From contig CP119076.1 in assembly GCA_029027985.1 (NCBI GenBank), positions 310,001 to 374,000 on the forward strand: a DNA stretch of 64,000 nucleotides, given 5' to 3'. A program made the translations under genes and the position numbers. This document shows, piece by piece, positions 9,684 to 19,551 of the stretch (position 1 is its first letter; every line of letters starts with the position of its first letter). Origin of the DNA: Klebsiella aerogenes (GTDB lineage: Bacteria > Pseudomonadota > Gammaproteobacteria > Enterobacterales > Enterobacteriaceae). Under the pieces are notes generated by a model. It was not told the DNA's origin. It did not search any database and saw only the letters and a list, made by a program, of their open reading frames with translations.

Positions 9684-10979
9684 ATGGTTAGGCTAGAAAA
9701 GAACGATCCGTTGATGCTGGCGCGTCAACTTCCTCTCAAGTCCGTGGCGCTGATCCTCGCTGGCGGGCGCGGTACCCGGCTTAAGGATTTAACCATTAAG
9801 CGCGCGAAACCTGCTGTCCACTTTGGCGGTAAGTTCCGTATTATCGACTTCGCATTATCTAACTGCATTAACTCAGGTATCCGCCGTATTGGCGTGATTA
9901 CCCAATATCAGTCGCACACCCTGGTGCAGCATATCCAGCGCGGTTGGTCCTTCTTCAGCGAGGAGATGAATGAATTCGTCGATCTGCTGCCAGCGCAACA
10001 ACGCGTACACGGTGAAAACTGGTATCGCGGCACGGCAGATGCGGTGACGCAGAACCTCGATATTATTCGCCGCTACAAGGCGGAATACGTGGTGATCCTC
10101 GCCGGCGACCATATCTACAAACAAGACTATTCGCGGATGCTGATCGACCATGTCGAAAAAGGGGCGCGCTGCACCGTTGCGTGCATGCCGGTGCCCATTG
10201 AAGAGGCATCCGCCTTTGGCGTCATGGCCGTCGATGAAAGCGAGAAAATTATCGAGTTCGTTGAAAAACCGGCCAACCCGCCAGCGATGCCGAACGACGC
10301 CACGCGCTCGCTGGCCAGTATGGGTATCTATATCTTTGATGCGGATTACCTTTATGAGCTGCTGGCCGCCGACGATCTCAACGAAAACTCCAGCCACGAC
10401 TTCGGCAAAGACATCATCCCGAAAATTACCGAAGCTGGCATGGCTTATGCACATCCTTTCCCACTATCCTGCGTGCAATCCGACCCGGATTCCGAACCGT
10501 ACTGGCGTGATGTTGGGACGTTAGAAGCCTACTGGAAAGCCAACCTCGACCTGGCATCGGTGACCCCGGAGCTGGATATGTACGACCAGAACTGGCCAAT
10601 TCGCACCCATATGGAATCGCTGCCGCCCGCGAAATTCGTTCAGGATCGTTCCGGTAGCCACGGCATGACGCTGAACTCGCTGGTTTCCGGCGGCTGCATT
10701 ATTTCCGGTTCGGTGGTGGTGCAGTCGGTGCTATTCCCGCGAGTGCGGGTGAATTCGTTTTGTAACATTGATTCGGCAGTCTTATTGCCAGATGTTTGGG
10801 TCGGGCGCTCGTGCCGCCTGCGCCGCTGCGTGATTGACCGCGCCTGCGTCATCCCTGAAGGCATGGTAATTGGCGAAAATGCGGAAGAAGATGCCAACCG
10901 CTTCTACCGTTCAGAGGAAGGTATCGTGCTGGTAACCCGCGACATGCTGCGGAAACTGGGGCACAAACAGGAGCGATAA
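9684..10979 (+). CDS. glgC: GlgC, glucose-1-phosphate adenylyltransferase (ADP-glucose pyrophosphorylase)
   Basis: Makes ADP-glucose from ATP and glucose 1-phosphate, the controlled step of glycogen synthesis. 431 residues as in E. coli. The nucleotidyltransferase signature [11 protein letters not shown] starts at residue 27, Lys39 (fructose 1,6-bisphosphate site in the E. coli enzyme) is kept, and the Tyr of [10 protein letters not shown] (ATP site) is present. The C-terminal part is a left-handed beta helix. AAGGAG lies just before the start, and GGA-containing motifs in the short leader resemble the CsrA-bound leader of E. coli glgC. The stop overlaps the glgA start (TAATG). Confidence 0.97.
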   Translation: MVRLEKNDPLMLARQLPLKSVALILAGGRGTRLKDLTIKRAKPAVHFGGKFRIIDFALSNCINSGIRRIGVITQYQSHTLVQHIQRGWSFFSEEMNEFVDLLPAQQRVHGENWYRGTADAVTQNLDIIRRYKAEYVVILAGDHIYKQDYSRMLIDHVEKGARCTVACMPVPIEEASAFGVMAVDESEKIIEFVEKPANPPAMPNDATRSLASMGIYIFDADYLYELLAADDLNENSSHDFGKDIIPKITEAGMAYAHPFPLSCVQSDPDSEPYWRDVGTLEAYWKANLDLASVTPELDMYDQNWPIRTHMESLPPAKFVQDRSGSHGMTLNSLVSGGCIISGSVVVQSVLFPRVRVNSFCNIDSAVLLPDVWVGRSCRLRRCVIDRACVIPEGMVIGENAEEDANRFYRSEEGIVLVTRDMLRKLGHKQER

Positions 10980-12412
10980 TGCAGGTTTTACACGTATGTT
11001 CAGAGATGTTCCCGTTGTTAAAAACCGGCGGCCTGGCTGATGTGATCGGCGCGCTGCCGGCGGCGCAGATCGCTGACGGCGTAGATACCCGCGTGCTGCT
11101 GCCGGGGTATCCGGATATCCGACGCGGGATCACCGACGCGCAGGTGGTGACCCGCCGGGATACCTTTGCCGGGCGCATTACCCTGCTGTTCGGCCATTTT
11201 AACGGCGTTGGCATTTATCTGATCGATGCCCCGCATCTCTACGATCGCCCTGGGAGCCCTTATCACGACGCCAACATGAACGCCTATACCGACAACGTGC
11301 TGCGCTTTGCGCTGCTCGGTTGGGTCGGCAGCGAGATGGCCTGCGGGCTGGATCCGTTCTGGCGACCGGAGGTGGTACACGCCCATGACTGGCACGCGGG
11401 CCTGACCCCTGCCTATCTGGCGGCGCGCGGCCACCCGGCGAAGTCGGTGTTTACGGTACATAACCTTGCCTACCAGGGGATGTTTTACTCCTGGCATATG
11501 AATGAGATAGAGCTGCCGTGGTCGTTTTATAACATGCACGGCCTTGAGTTTAACGGCCAGATCTCCTTCCTCAAGGCCGGGTTGTACTATGCCGACCATA
11601 TTACGGCGGTAAGCCCGACCTACGCGCGGGAAATCACCGAACCGCAATATGCCTACGGGATGGAAGGGTTGCTGCGCCAGCGTCAGCACGAGGGGCGTTT
11701 ATCCGGCATTCTTAACGGTGTGGATGACAGCATCTGGAATCCGCACAGCGACCTGTTGCTGGCGTCGCGCTATGACCGCGATTGTCTGGAAGAGAAGGCC
11801 GAGAATAAACGACAGTTGCAAATCGCCATGGGGTTGAAGGTGGATGATAAAGCGCCGCTGTTCGCCGTGGTCAGCCGCCTGACCAGCCAGAAAGGACTGG
11901 ATTTAGTGCTGGAAGCGCTGCCGGGTCTGCTCGAACAGGGCGGACAACTGGCGCTGTTGGGGGCCGGCGACCCGGTGCTGCAGGAAGGCTTCCTTGCCGC
12001 CGCCGCCGAACATCCGGGGCAGGTCGGCGTACAGATTGGTTATCACGAGGCGTTTTCGCACCGCATCATGGGCGGCGCCGATGTGATTCTGGTTCCCAGC
12101 CGCTTTGAGCCGTGCGGCCTGACTCAGCTGTATGGGCTGAAATATGGCACTCTGCCGCTGGTGCGCCGCACCGGCGGTCTCGCCGATACTGTCGCCGACT
12201 GTTCGTTGGAAAACCTCGCCGACGGCGTCGCCAGCGGATTCGTCTTTGAAGACAGCAATGCGGTGGCGTTGCTGCGGGCCATCCGGCGCACCTTTGTGTT
12301 GTGGTCGCGACCGTCGCTGTGGCGTTACGTCCAGCGTCAGGCGATGAATATGGACTTTAGTTGGCAGGTGGCGGCGAAATCTTATCGCGAACTCTATCAA
12401 CGCTTGATGTAA
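10979..12412 (+). CDS. glgA: GlgA, glycogen synthase
   Basis: Transfers glucose from ADP-glucose to the non-reducing end of the glucan chain. GT5 family with two Rossmann domains and 477 residues as in E. coli. The ADP-glucose-binding KTGGLADV motif begins at Lys15. The C-terminal domain carries the [23 protein letters not shown]-type donor site region. It overlaps glgC by one base and is followed 17 bp later by glgP. Confidence 0.97.
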   Translation: MQVLHVCSEMFPLLKTGGLADVIGALPAAQIADGVDTRVLLPGYPDIRRGITDAQVVTRRDTFAGRITLLFGHFNGVGIYLIDAPHLYDRPGSPYHDANMNAYTDNVLRFALLGWVGSEMACGLDPFWRPEVVHAHDWHAGLTPAYLAARGHPAKSVFTVHNLAYQGMFYSWHMNEIELPWSFYNMHGLEFNGQISFLKAGLYYADHITAVSPTYAREITEPQYAYGMEGLLRQRQHEGRLSGILNGVDDSIWNPHSDLLLASRYDRDCLEEKAENKRQLQIAMGLKVDDKAPLFAVVSRLTSQKGLDLVLEALPGLLEQGGQLALLGAGDPVLQEGFLAAAAEHPGQVGVQIGYHEAFSHRIMGGADVILVPSRFEPCGLTQLYGLKYGTLPLVRRTGGLADTVADCSLENLADGVASGFVFEDSNAVALLRAIRRTFVLWSRPSLWRYVQRQAMNMDFSWQVAAKSYRELYQRLM

Positions 12413-12429
12413 CCACAGGAGCTATGGCT

Positions 12430-14877
12430 ATGAATGCACCCTTTAGTTATGCGTCACCCACGCTGAGCGTTGAGGCGTTAAAGCATTCTATCGCGTATAA
12501 GCTGATGTTTATCATCGGTAAAGATCCGGCGATAGCGAACAAACACGAATGGTTGAACGCCACCCTGTTCGCCGTGCGCGACCGTTTGGTCGAGCGCTGG
12601 CTGCGTTCAAACCGCGCCCAGTTGTCGCAGGAAGTGCGTCAGGTCTACTACCTGTCGATGGAATTTTTGATTGGCCGTACCCTTTCTAACGCGCTGTTGT
12701 CGTTAGGGATTTATGAAGATGTTAATAATGCGCTGGCCGATATGGGGCTCGATCTGGAAGAGCTGATTGATGAAGAGAACGACCCTGGCTTAGGCAACGG
12801 CGGCTTAGGGCGCCTGGCCGCTTGCTTCCTCGATTCGCTGGCGACGCTGGGTCTTCCTGGCCGTGGCTACGGCATTCGTTACGACTACGGCATGTTCAAA
12901 CAGAACATCGTCGATGGGCGGCAGAAAGAGTCGCCGGATTACTGGCTGGAGTACGGCAACCCGTGGGAATTCGAGCGCTACAATACGCGCTATAAAGTGC
13001 GTTTCGGCGGCCGTGTGCAGCAGGAAGGTAAACACACCCACTGGATCGAAACCGAAGAGATCATCGCCGAAGCCTACGATCAGATTATCCCTGGCTTTGA
13101 TACCGACGCCACCAATACCTTACGGCTGTGGAGCGCGCAGGCCAGTAGCGAAATCAATCTCGGTAAATTCAACCAGGGCGATTACTTCGCGGCGGTGGAA
13201 GATAAGAACCACTCTGAGAACGTGTCGCGCGTGCTCTATCCGGATGACTCCACCTATTCCGGGCGCGAGTTGCGCCTGCGGCAGGAGTATTTCCTCGTCT
13301 CAGCGACGGTGCAGGATATTCTCAGTCGTCACTATCAGCTACACCGAACCTACGATAATCTGGCGGATAAAATCGCCATTCATCTCAACGATACCCACCC
13401 GGTGCTGTCGATCCCCGAGCTGATGCGCCTGCTGATCGACGAGCATAAATTTAGCTGGGATGAGGCCTTCGAGGTGACCTGTCAGGTCTTCTCCTATACC
13501 AACCACACGCTGATGAGCGAAGCGCTGGAGACCTGGCCGGTCGATATGCTGGGTAAAATTCTGCCGCGTCATCTGCAAATTATTTTCGAGATTAACGACT
13601 ACTTCCTCAAGACGTTGCAGGAGCAGTATCCCAACGATACCGCGCTGCTCAGCCGCACGTCGATTATCGATGAGTCCAACGGCCGCCGGGTGCGTATGGC
13701 GTGGCTAGCGGTGGTGATCAGCCATAAAGTGAACGGCGTTTCCGAGCTGCATTCGCGCTTAATGGTTGAGTCGCTGTTTGCCGAGTTTGCGAAGATTTTC
13801 CCGATGCGCTTCACCAACGTCACCAATGGCGTGACGCCGCGACGCTGGTTGGCGCTGGCTAACCCGTCGTTGTCGCAGGTGCTGGATGAGAATATCGGCC
13901 ACACCTGGCGTACCGATCTGAGTCAACTGAGCGACCTGCTGCAGCATATCGATTACCCGACGGTGAATCAGGCGGTGCGCCACGCCAAACTTGAGAACAA
14001 GCAGCGGCTGGCCAACTATATCGCCCAGCAGCTTAACGTGGTGGTGAATCCGAAGGCGCTGTATGACGTGCAGATTAAACGCATCCACGAATATAAGCGC
14101 CAGCTGATGAATATCCTGCACGTGATCACCCGCTACAATCGGATCAAAGCCGATCCGCAGGCGGAGTGGGTGCCGCGGGTGAATATTTTCGCCGGTAAGG
14201 CCGCTTCGGCCTACTACATGGCGAAGCATATTATTCATCTGATCAACGATGTGGCGGCGGTGGTGAATAACGATCCGCAGATTGGCGACAAGCTGAAAGT
14301 GGTATTTATCCCCAACTACAGCGTGAGTCTGGCGCAGCTGATTATTCCGGCGGCGGATCTCTCTGAGCAGATCTCGCTGGCGGGGACGGAAGCGTCCGGC
14401 ACCAGCAATATGAAGTTCGGTCTCAATGGCGCGCTGACGATCGGTACCCTGGATGGCGCGAATGTCGAGATGCTGGAGCACGTCGGCGAGGATAATATCT
14501 TTATCTTCGGCAATACCGCGGAAGAGGTGGAGGCCCTGCGCAACAACGGCTACAAACCGCGTGACTACTATGAACAGGATCTGGAACTGCATCAGGCGCT
14601 GACGCAGATTGGCACCGGTTTGTTCAGCCCATCGGAACCTGGCCGCTATCGCGACCTGCTGGATTCGCTGATTAACTTCGGCGACCACTATCAGGTGCTG
14701 GCGGATTACCGTAGCTACGTGGATTGCCAGGATAAAGTGGATGAGCTGTACCGTCATCCGGAGGAGTGGGCCAATAAGGCGATGATGAATATCGCCAATA
14801 TGGGTTATTTCTCTTCCGACCGCACGATTCAGGAATACGCCAAATATATCTGGCATATCGACCCGGTTCGTCTGTAA
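12430..14877 (+). CDS. glgP: GlgP, glycogen phosphorylase
   Basis: Releases glucose 1-phosphate from glycogen. 815 residues, a GT35 enzyme with the pyridoxal-phosphate lysine in [14 protein letters not shown] near residue 660. Two close ATGs exist. The one at 12430 (MNAPFSY) matches the E. coli start and is 8 bases from AGGAG, whereas the ATG at 12424 is only 2 bases away. It closes the glg operon and is followed by a terminator. A second phosphorylase of the same family, MalP, is encoded about 8 kb away. Confidence 0.97.
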   Translation: MNAPFSYASPTLSVEALKHSIAYKLMFIIGKDPAIANKHEWLNATLFAVRDRLVERWLRSNRAQLSQEVRQVYYLSMEFLIGRTLSNALLSLGIYEDVNNALADMGLDLEELIDEENDPGLGNGGLGRLAACFLDSLATLGLPGRGYGIRYDYGMFKQNIVDGRQKESPDYWLEYGNPWEFERYNTRYKVRFGGRVQQEGKHTHWIETEEIIAEAYDQIIPGFDTDATNTLRLWSAQASSEINLGKFNQGDYFAAVEDKNHSENVSRVLYPDDSTYSGRELRLRQEYFLVSATVQDILSRHYQLHRTYDNLADKIAIHLNDTHPVLSIPELMRLLIDEHKFSWDEAFEVTCQVFSYTNHTLMSEALETWPVDMLGKILPRHLQIIFEINDYFLKTLQEQYPNDTALLSRTSIIDESNGRRVRMAWLAVVISHKVNGVSELHSRLMVESLFAEFAKIFPMRFTNVTNGVTPRRWLALANPSLSQVLDENIGHTWRTDLSQLSDLLQHIDYPTVNQAVRHAKLENKQRLANYIAQQLNVVVNPKALYDVQIKRIHEYKRQLMNILHVITRYNRIKADPQAEWVPRVNIFAGKAASAYYMAKHIIHLINDVAAVVNNDPQIGDKLKVVFIPNYSVSLAQLIIPAADLSEQISLAGTEASGTSNMKFGLNGALTIGTLDGANVEMLEHVGEDNIFIFGNTAEEVEALRNNGYKPRDYYEQDLELHQALTQIGTGLFSPSEPGRYRDLLDSLINFGDHYQVLADYRSYVDCQDKVDELYRHPEEWANKAMMNIANMGYFSSDRTIQEYAKYIWHIDPVRL

Positions 14878-14894
14878 TCGGGTAAGTATCAGCA

Positions 14895-14922
14895 AAACGG
14901 GGCCAGCAGGCCCCGTTTCTGT
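14895..14922 (+). terminator. Intrinsic terminator after glgP
   Basis: AAACGGGGCC (14895-14904) pairs perfectly with GGCCCCGTTT (14909-14918) around a 4-base loop, then T-rich sequence. It ends the glgBXCAP transcript before the repeat array. Confidence 0.85.
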
Positions 14923-15770
14923 TTGCGCGGTGATGTATCCCGGGGGATTTCCCCGCTCTTGCTACGCTCAGCGGGGCTACGGATCTGCGCCGTGTGTAGC
15001 CCGGGTCAGGCGTAAGCCGCAACCCGGGGGAGTTCTCCGCTCGCGCTACGCTCAGCGGGGCTACGGATCTGCGTCGTGATGTAACCCGGGTCAGGCGTAA
15101 GCCGCAACCCGGGGGAGTTCCCCGCTTGCGCTACGCTCAGCGGGGCTACGGATCTGCGCCGTGTGTAGCACGGGTCAGGCGTAAGCCGCAACCTGGGGGA
15201 GTTCCCCGCTTGCGCTGCGCTCAGCGGGGCTACGGATCTGCGTCGTGATGTAGCCCGGGTCAGGTGTAAGCCGCAACCCGGGGGATTTCCCCGCTCGCGC
15301 TGCGCTCAGCGGGGCTACGGATCTGCGTCGTGATGTAGCCCGGGTCAGGCGTAAGCCGCAACCCGGGGGATTTCCCCGCTCGCGCTGCGCTCAGCGGGGC
15401 TACGGATCTGCGCCGTGATGTAGCCCGGGTCAGGCGTAAGCCGCAACCCGGGGGATTTCCCCGCTCGTGCTACGCTCAGCGGGGCTACGGGTTTGCGCGG
15501 TGATGTAGCCCGGGTCAGGCGTAAACCGCAACCCGGAGGAGTTCTCCGCTCGCGCTACGGCTCAGCGGGGCTACGGATCTGCGTCGTGATGTAACCCGGG
15601 TCAGGCGTAAGCCGCAACCAGGGGGAGTTCTCCGCTCGCGCTACGCTCAGCGGGGCTACGGGTTTGCGCGGTGATGTAGCCCGGGTCAGGCGTAAGCCGC
15701 AACCCGGGGGAGTTCTCCGCTCGCGCTGCGCTCAGCGAGGCTACGGATCTGCGTCGTGATGTAACCCGGG
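14921..15770. repeat. Tandem array of 85-bp REP-type units (nine plus a truncated copy)
   Basis: The marker TCAGGCGTAAGCCGC (variants) recurs at 15006, 15091, 15175, 15260, 15345, 15430, 15515, 15601 and 15686, spacings 84-86 bp. Each unit holds two potential hairpins: CCCGGGT/ACCCGGG around CAGGCGTAAGCCGCA, and CCCCGCT/AGCGGGG around a GC-rich loop, joined by a CTACGGATCTGCG linker. The leftmost copy (about 14931-14990) lacks the first hairpin. The array fills the space between the convergent ends of glgP and glpD. No credible gene lies in it; short open frames on the minus strand are repeat-derived. Confidence 0.9.
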
Positions 15771-15775
15771 GTATG

Positions 15776-17284
15776 TTACGATGCTAACGACAGTTCAGAC
15801 TTTCCCACGTGCTGCGCCAGCCACTCGCTAATGCGCGCCTGCTGTTCGGCGTTCAGCCACATACCTTGTTTGGTACGGCGCCAGATGGCATCGTCGAGGC
15901 TGCGCACCCATTCGTGTTCGACCAGGTATTTCAGCTCGGCCTCATAAAACTCATGGCCGAAGTCTTCGCCTAAATCGGCAACAGAAGCCGCTTCGCCAAG
16001 GATCCACTCGCTATTGCTGCCATAAGTGCGGGCATAGTGGCGAGCCATCGATTCGCTGATAAATGAGAAGCGACGGCGCAGTTTCGCTGCGTAGTCGTCA
16101 CGGTCGCCGCCGATATCGCCGCCAGGCAGTACCGCAGTTTTGGTCCATGCCGGGCCAATTCCCTGATAATACGGGGTGAGTTTTTCCAGCGCGTGTTCCG
16201 CCAGCTTGCGGTAGGTGGTGAGCTTACCGCCGAATACCGACAGTAGCGGCGCCTGGCCGTTCTCATCATGAATATCGAGCGTATAGTCGCGGGTAATCGC
16301 CTGCGGGGAATCAGATTCGTCATCGCACAGCGGACGTACGCCGGAGTAAGTCCAGACGATATCGTCGCGCGATAGCGTCTTTTTAAAGTGCGCGTTGTAG
16401 ACGTCCAGCAGGTAGTTGATCTCTTTATCATCGATCGCCACCGCTTTCGGGTCGCCTTTGTACTCGACGTCGGTGGTGCCGATAATCGAGAATTCATCCA
16501 TCCATGGGATCACGAATACGATACGCTTGTCTTCGTTTTGCAGAATGTAGGCCTGCTTCTGGGTATGTACGCGCGGAACCACGATGTGGCTGCCTTTAAT
16601 CAGGCGGATGCCATAAGGTGAGCGCAGGTGCATTCCCTCATCGAAGAAGTGTTTCACCCACGGGCCGGTAGCGTTCACCAGACCACGCGCGTGCCAGGTA
16701 AATTTCTCACCGCTATCGATATCTTCCGCTTCAACGACCCACAGTCCGTTTTCGCGTTTTGCTGAGATAGCGCGGGTACGGGTGCGAACCTCGCCACCTT
16801 TGCGTACCACCATTTGGGCGTTGGCGAGCACCAGGCGCGCATCGTCTACCCAGCAGTCGGAATATTCGAAACCGCGCACGATTTCAGGCTTCAGCACGGA
16901 TTCCGCGCCAAAGCGCAAACCGCTGGAACTCGGCAGACTGGTGCGTTTACCGAGGTGATCGTATAAAAACAGACCAATACGAATCATCCACGCCGGGCGC
17001 AGGTGCGGGCGGTGCGGTAAACGAAAGCGCATCGGGAAGGCGAGATGCGGGGCCATTTTTAATAACACTTCACGTTCCGCCAGCGCTTCGCTGACCAGGC
17101 GGAATTCGTAGTGTTCAAGGTAGCGCAGGCCACCGTGAATCAGTTTTGAGCTGGCGCTTGAGGTGGCGCAGGCAAGGTCTCTCGCTTCCAGCATCAGCAC
17201 GGATAAACCGCGTCCGGCGGCGTCTGCCGCGATACCGGCACCGTTGATGCCTCCGCCTATCACAATCAGATCTTTGATTTCCAC
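15776..17284 (-). CDS. glpD: GlpD, aerobic glycerol-3-phosphate dehydrogenase
   Basis: Membrane-associated FAD enzyme oxidising glycerol 3-phosphate to dihydroxyacetone phosphate and passing electrons to ubiquinone. The dinucleotide motif GGGINGAG is at residues 10-17. The family start METKDLIVIGG corresponds here to VEIKDLIVIGG, a GTG at 17284 with GAGG seven bases upstream, giving 502 residues (E. coli 501). In-frame ATGs further upstream (for example the MSLNESERG start) would add residues not known in the family. Divergent from glpEGR, with a candidate GlpR operator between. Confidence 0.95.
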   Translation of the reverse strand: MEIKDLIVIGGGINGAGIAADAAGRGLSVLMLEARDLACATSSASSKLIHGGLRYLEHYEFRLVSEALAEREVLLKMAPHLAFPMRFRLPHRPHLRPAWMIRIGLFLYDHLGKRTSLPSSSGLRFGAESVLKPEIVRGFEYSDCWVDDARLVLANAQMVVRKGGEVRTRTRAISAKRENGLWVVEAEDIDSGEKFTWHARGLVNATGPWVKHFFDEGMHLRSPYGIRLIKGSHIVVPRVHTQKQAYILQNEDKRIVFVIPWMDEFSIIGTTDVEYKGDPKAVAIDDKEINYLLDVYNAHFKKTLSRDDIVWTYSGVRPLCDDESDSPQAITRDYTLDIHDENGQAPLLSVFGGKLTTYRKLAEHALEKLTPYYQGIGPAWTKTAVLPGGDIGGDRDDYAAKLRRRFSFISESMARHYARTYGSNSEWILGEAASVADLGEDFGHEFYEAELKYLVEHEWVRSLDDAIWRRTKQGMWLNAEQQARISEWLAQHVGKSELSLAS

Positions 17285-17319
17285 GCTCGCACCTCGTTCG
17301 CTTTCGTTTAAGCTCATAA

Positions 17320-17337
17320 ATGTTCGATATCGCTCAC
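17320..17337. promoter_or_regulatory. Candidate GlpR operator upstream of glpD
   Basis: ATGTTCGATATCGCTCAC has one well-matched half (ATGTTCGAT) of the GlpR operator palindrome and a degenerate second half. It lies about 36-53 bp upstream of the glpD GTG, where operators occur in E. coli glpD. Confidence 0.55.
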
Positions 17338-17383
17338 TATAGCAAACAAACGCGCTTTTGGTAACATCAAAAAAACATTTCAG

Positions 17384-17399
17384 AGTGACACATGTAACA
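17384..17399. promoter_or_regulatory. Candidate CRP site between glpD and glpE
   Basis: AGTGA-CACATG-TAACA matches TGTGA-N6-TCACA at eight of ten positions. It sits about midway between the divergent glpD and glpE starts and could serve either; glpD is CRP-activated in E. coli. Confidence 0.5.
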
Positions 17400-17490
17400 T
17401 ATTGGCGTTTATTTACCGCCTGGCGGTACACTAGAGGGTAAAATCAGGGCCGGTCACCGCCCGTCATGAAGCGAAATAGAGAAGAGAGCC

Positions 17491-17820
17491 ATGGAACAAT
17501 TTGAATGTATCAACGTAGAAGAAGCGCACCAGAAACTGCAGCAGCAGGCGGCGGTACTGGTCGACATCCGCGACCCGCAGAGTTTTGCTATGGGGCATAC
17601 GCCGGGAGCGTTTCATCTGACTAACGATACGCTGGGCGCATTTATGCGCGATAACGACTTTGAGACGCCGGTGATGGTAATGTGCTACCACGGCAACAGC
17701 AGTAAAGGTGCCGCACAGTATCTGCTGCAGCAGGGCTTCGATCAGGTCTACAGCGTTGATGGCGGGTTTGACGCCTGGCATCGTCATTTCCCGGCGGAAG
17801 TCGCGCACGGCTCGCTATAA
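17491..17820 (+). CDS. glpE: GlpE, thiosulfate sulfurtransferase (single-domain rhodanese)
   Basis: Small cytoplasmic rhodanese that moves sulfane sulfur from thiosulfate to an acceptor such as cyanide or thioredoxin. 109 residues (E. coli 108). The catalytic Cys65 opens the loop CYHGNSS. First gene of glpEGR, reading away from glpD; glpG starts about 50 bp after its stop. Its link to glycerol metabolism is only by position. Confidence 0.96.
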   Translation: MEQFECINVEEAHQKLQQQAAVLVDIRDPQSFAMGHTPGAFHLTNDTLGAFMRDNDFETPVMVMCYHGNSSKGAAQYLLQQGFDQVYSVDGGFDAWHRHFPAEVAHGSL

Positions 17821-17872
17821 GCGCGGTACGGTATATACTAGCTCCCTTTGTGTGGAATAAGCGACTCGCTGT

Positions 17873-18703
17873 ATGTTAATGATTACCTCTTTTGCCAACC
17901 CGCGCGTGGCCCAGGCGTTTGTCGACTATATGGCGACGCAGGGGGTCATTCTGACGATTCAACAACACACGCAGAGCGACGTCTGGTTGGCCGATGAAAG
18001 CCAGACCGAGCGGGTGCAGGCCGAGCTGGCTCGTTTTCTCGAAAACCCGGCCGACCCGCGTTATCTCGCCGCCAGCTGGCAATCGGGGCATACCAATAGC
18101 GGGCTGCACTATCAGCGCTTCCCGTTTTTAGCCACCTTGCGTCATAACGCCGGGCCGTTTACGTGGGCGATTCTGTTGGCCTGTATTGTGGTCTTCGTGC
18201 TGCAGAATGCGCTCGGCGATCAGCCGGTGATGATTTGGCTCGCCTGGCCCTACGATCCTTCACTGAAATTCGAAGCCTGGCGCTATCTTACCCATGCTTT
18301 CATGCACTTCTCGCTGATGCATATTCTGTTTAACCTGCTATGGTGGTGGTACCTCGGCGGTGCGGTAGAGAAGCGCATCGGCAGCGGTAAATTAGTGGTG
18401 ATTACCGTCATCAGCGCCCTGTTGAGCGGGTTTGTCCAGCATCAGGTCAGCGGTCCGTGGTTCGGTGGTTTGTCGGGCGTGGTCTACGCGTTGATGGGCT
18501 ATGTTTGGCTGCGTGGTGAACGCGATCCGCAGAGCGGCATCTATCTGCAACGCGGCCTGATCCTCTTCTCTTTAGTGTGGTTAGTGGCGGGATGGTTTGA
18601 TGTTTTCGGCATGTCGATCGCCAACGGTGCGCACGTGGCGGGCCTGGTTGTCGGCCTGGCGATGGCGTTCGTCGATACGTTACATGTGCGAAAACGAGCG
18701 TAA
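17873..18703 (+). CDS. glpG: GlpG, rhomboid intramembrane serine protease
   Basis: Inner-membrane protease with a cytosolic N-terminal domain (about 1-90) and six transmembrane segments. The catalytic dyad is intact: Ser201 in [12 protein letters not shown] and His254 in NGAHVAG. Both fall at the same numbers as in E. coli, and total length is also 276. Middle gene of glpEGR. A strong hairpin without a T run lies between glpG and glpR. Confidence 0.97.
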   Translation: MLMITSFANPRVAQAFVDYMATQGVILTIQQHTQSDVWLADESQTERVQAELARFLENPADPRYLAASWQSGHTNSGLHYQRFPFLATLRHNAGPFTWAILLACIVVFVLQNALGDQPVMIWLAWPYDPSLKFEAWRYLTHAFMHFSLMHILFNLLWWWYLGGAVEKRIGSGKLVVITVISALLSGFVQHQVSGPWFGGLSGVVYALMGYVWLRGERDPQSGIYLQRGLILFSLVWLVAGWFDVFGMSIANGAHVAGLVVGLAMAFVDTLHVRKRA

Positions 18704-18711
18704 GGACTTTT

Positions 18712-18738
18712 CCAGCGGGCAGGTTGTTTGCCCGCTGG
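18712..18738 (+). promoter_or_regulatory. Hairpin between glpG and glpR
   Basis: CCAGCGGGCA (18712-18721) is a perfect 10-bp inverted match to TGCCCGCTGG (18729-18738) with a 7-base loop. No T tract follows, so it is more likely an mRNA processing or stability structure, or a partial attenuator, than a full terminator. Confidence 0.5.
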
Positions 18739-18786
18739 CCTGACAATAACGCCTGATAAGTGAGCACCTTCTTCCAGGGACATTTC

Positions 18787-19545
18787 ATGAAACAAACACA
18801 ACGTCATGACGCGATTATCGAGCTGGTAAAAAAACAGGGATACGTCAGTACCGAAGAGCTGGTCGAGCAGTTTGCCGTCAGCCCGCAGACTATCCGTCGC
18901 GACTTGAATGATTTAGCGGAACAAAAAATGATCCTGCGCCACCACGGCGGCGCAGCGATGCCTTCAAGCTCGGTCAACACCTCGTGGCACGACAGGAAAG
19001 CGACCCAGACCGCGGAAAAAGAGCGCATCGCGCGTAAAGTGGCGAGCGAAATTCCCGACGGCGCGACGCTGTTTATCGATATCGGCACCACGCCGGAGGC
19101 GGTCGCGCACGCGCTGCTCAATCACAATGACCTGCGGATCGTGACCAACAACCTCAACGTCGCCAATACGCTGATGGTGAAAGATGATTTTCGTATTATT
19201 CTCGCTGGCGGCGAGCTGCGCAGCCGCGACGGCGGGATCATCGGTGAAGCGACGCTCGATTTTATCTCCCAGTTCCGTCTCGATTTCGGCATTCTCGGCA
19301 TCAGCGGCATTGATAGCGACGGTTCGCTGCTGGAATTTGATTACCATGAAGTGCGTACCAAGCGGGCGATTATCGAGAACTCGCGTCATGTGATGCTGGT
19401 GGTGGATCACTCGAAGTTTGGCCGTAATGCGATGGTGAATATGGGCAGCATCAGTATGGTCGATGCGGTCTACACCGATGTCATGCCGCCTGCTGGCGTG
19501 CTGAAGGTGATTAAAGACAACAATCTGCAGTTGGAGTTGTGCTAA
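18787..19545 (+). CDS. glpR: GlpR, DeoR-family glycerol-3-phosphate regulon repressor
   Basis: 252 residues, full length and unbroken. It has an N-terminal DeoR winged helix-turn-helix (VSTEELVEQFAVSPQTIRRD, about residues 20-39) and a C-terminal phosphosugar-sensing domain (about 80-252). It represses glpD and other glp genes and is released by glycerol 3-phosphate. The start MKQTQRHD matches the family; an in-frame ATG 27 bp upstream is less likely because AGGGA is placed for 18787. Its stop lies only 6 bp from the convergent malT stop, so the rtc genes found here in E. coli are absent. Confidence 0.96.
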   Translation: MKQTQRHDAIIELVKKQGYVSTEELVEQFAVSPQTIRRDLNDLAEQKMILRHHGGAAMPSSSVNTSWHDRKATQTAEKERIARKVASEIPDGATLFIDIGTTPEAVAHALLNHNDLRIVTNNLNVANTLMVKDDFRIILAGGELRSRDGGIIGEATLDFISQFRLDFGILGISGIDSDGSLLEFDYHEVRTKRAIIENSRHVMLVVDHSKFGRNAMVNMGSISMVDAVYTDVMPPAGVLKVIKDNNLQLELC

Positions 19546-19551
19546 GCGGCG

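Noticed and set aside
14672-15191. Minus-strand open frames of 116 and 61 codons over the glgP end and the 85-bp array
   Set aside because: They are made of repeated array sequence (RRSVAPLSVA blocks) with no ribosome site; repeat-derived, not genes.
14921-15770. Possible CRISPR array
   Set aside because: Whole 85-bp units are repeated with no unique spacers and no cas genes nearby.
18787-19545. glpR frameshift as in E. coli K-12 laboratory strains
   Set aside because: The gene reads through at full length (252 residues) with both domains intact.
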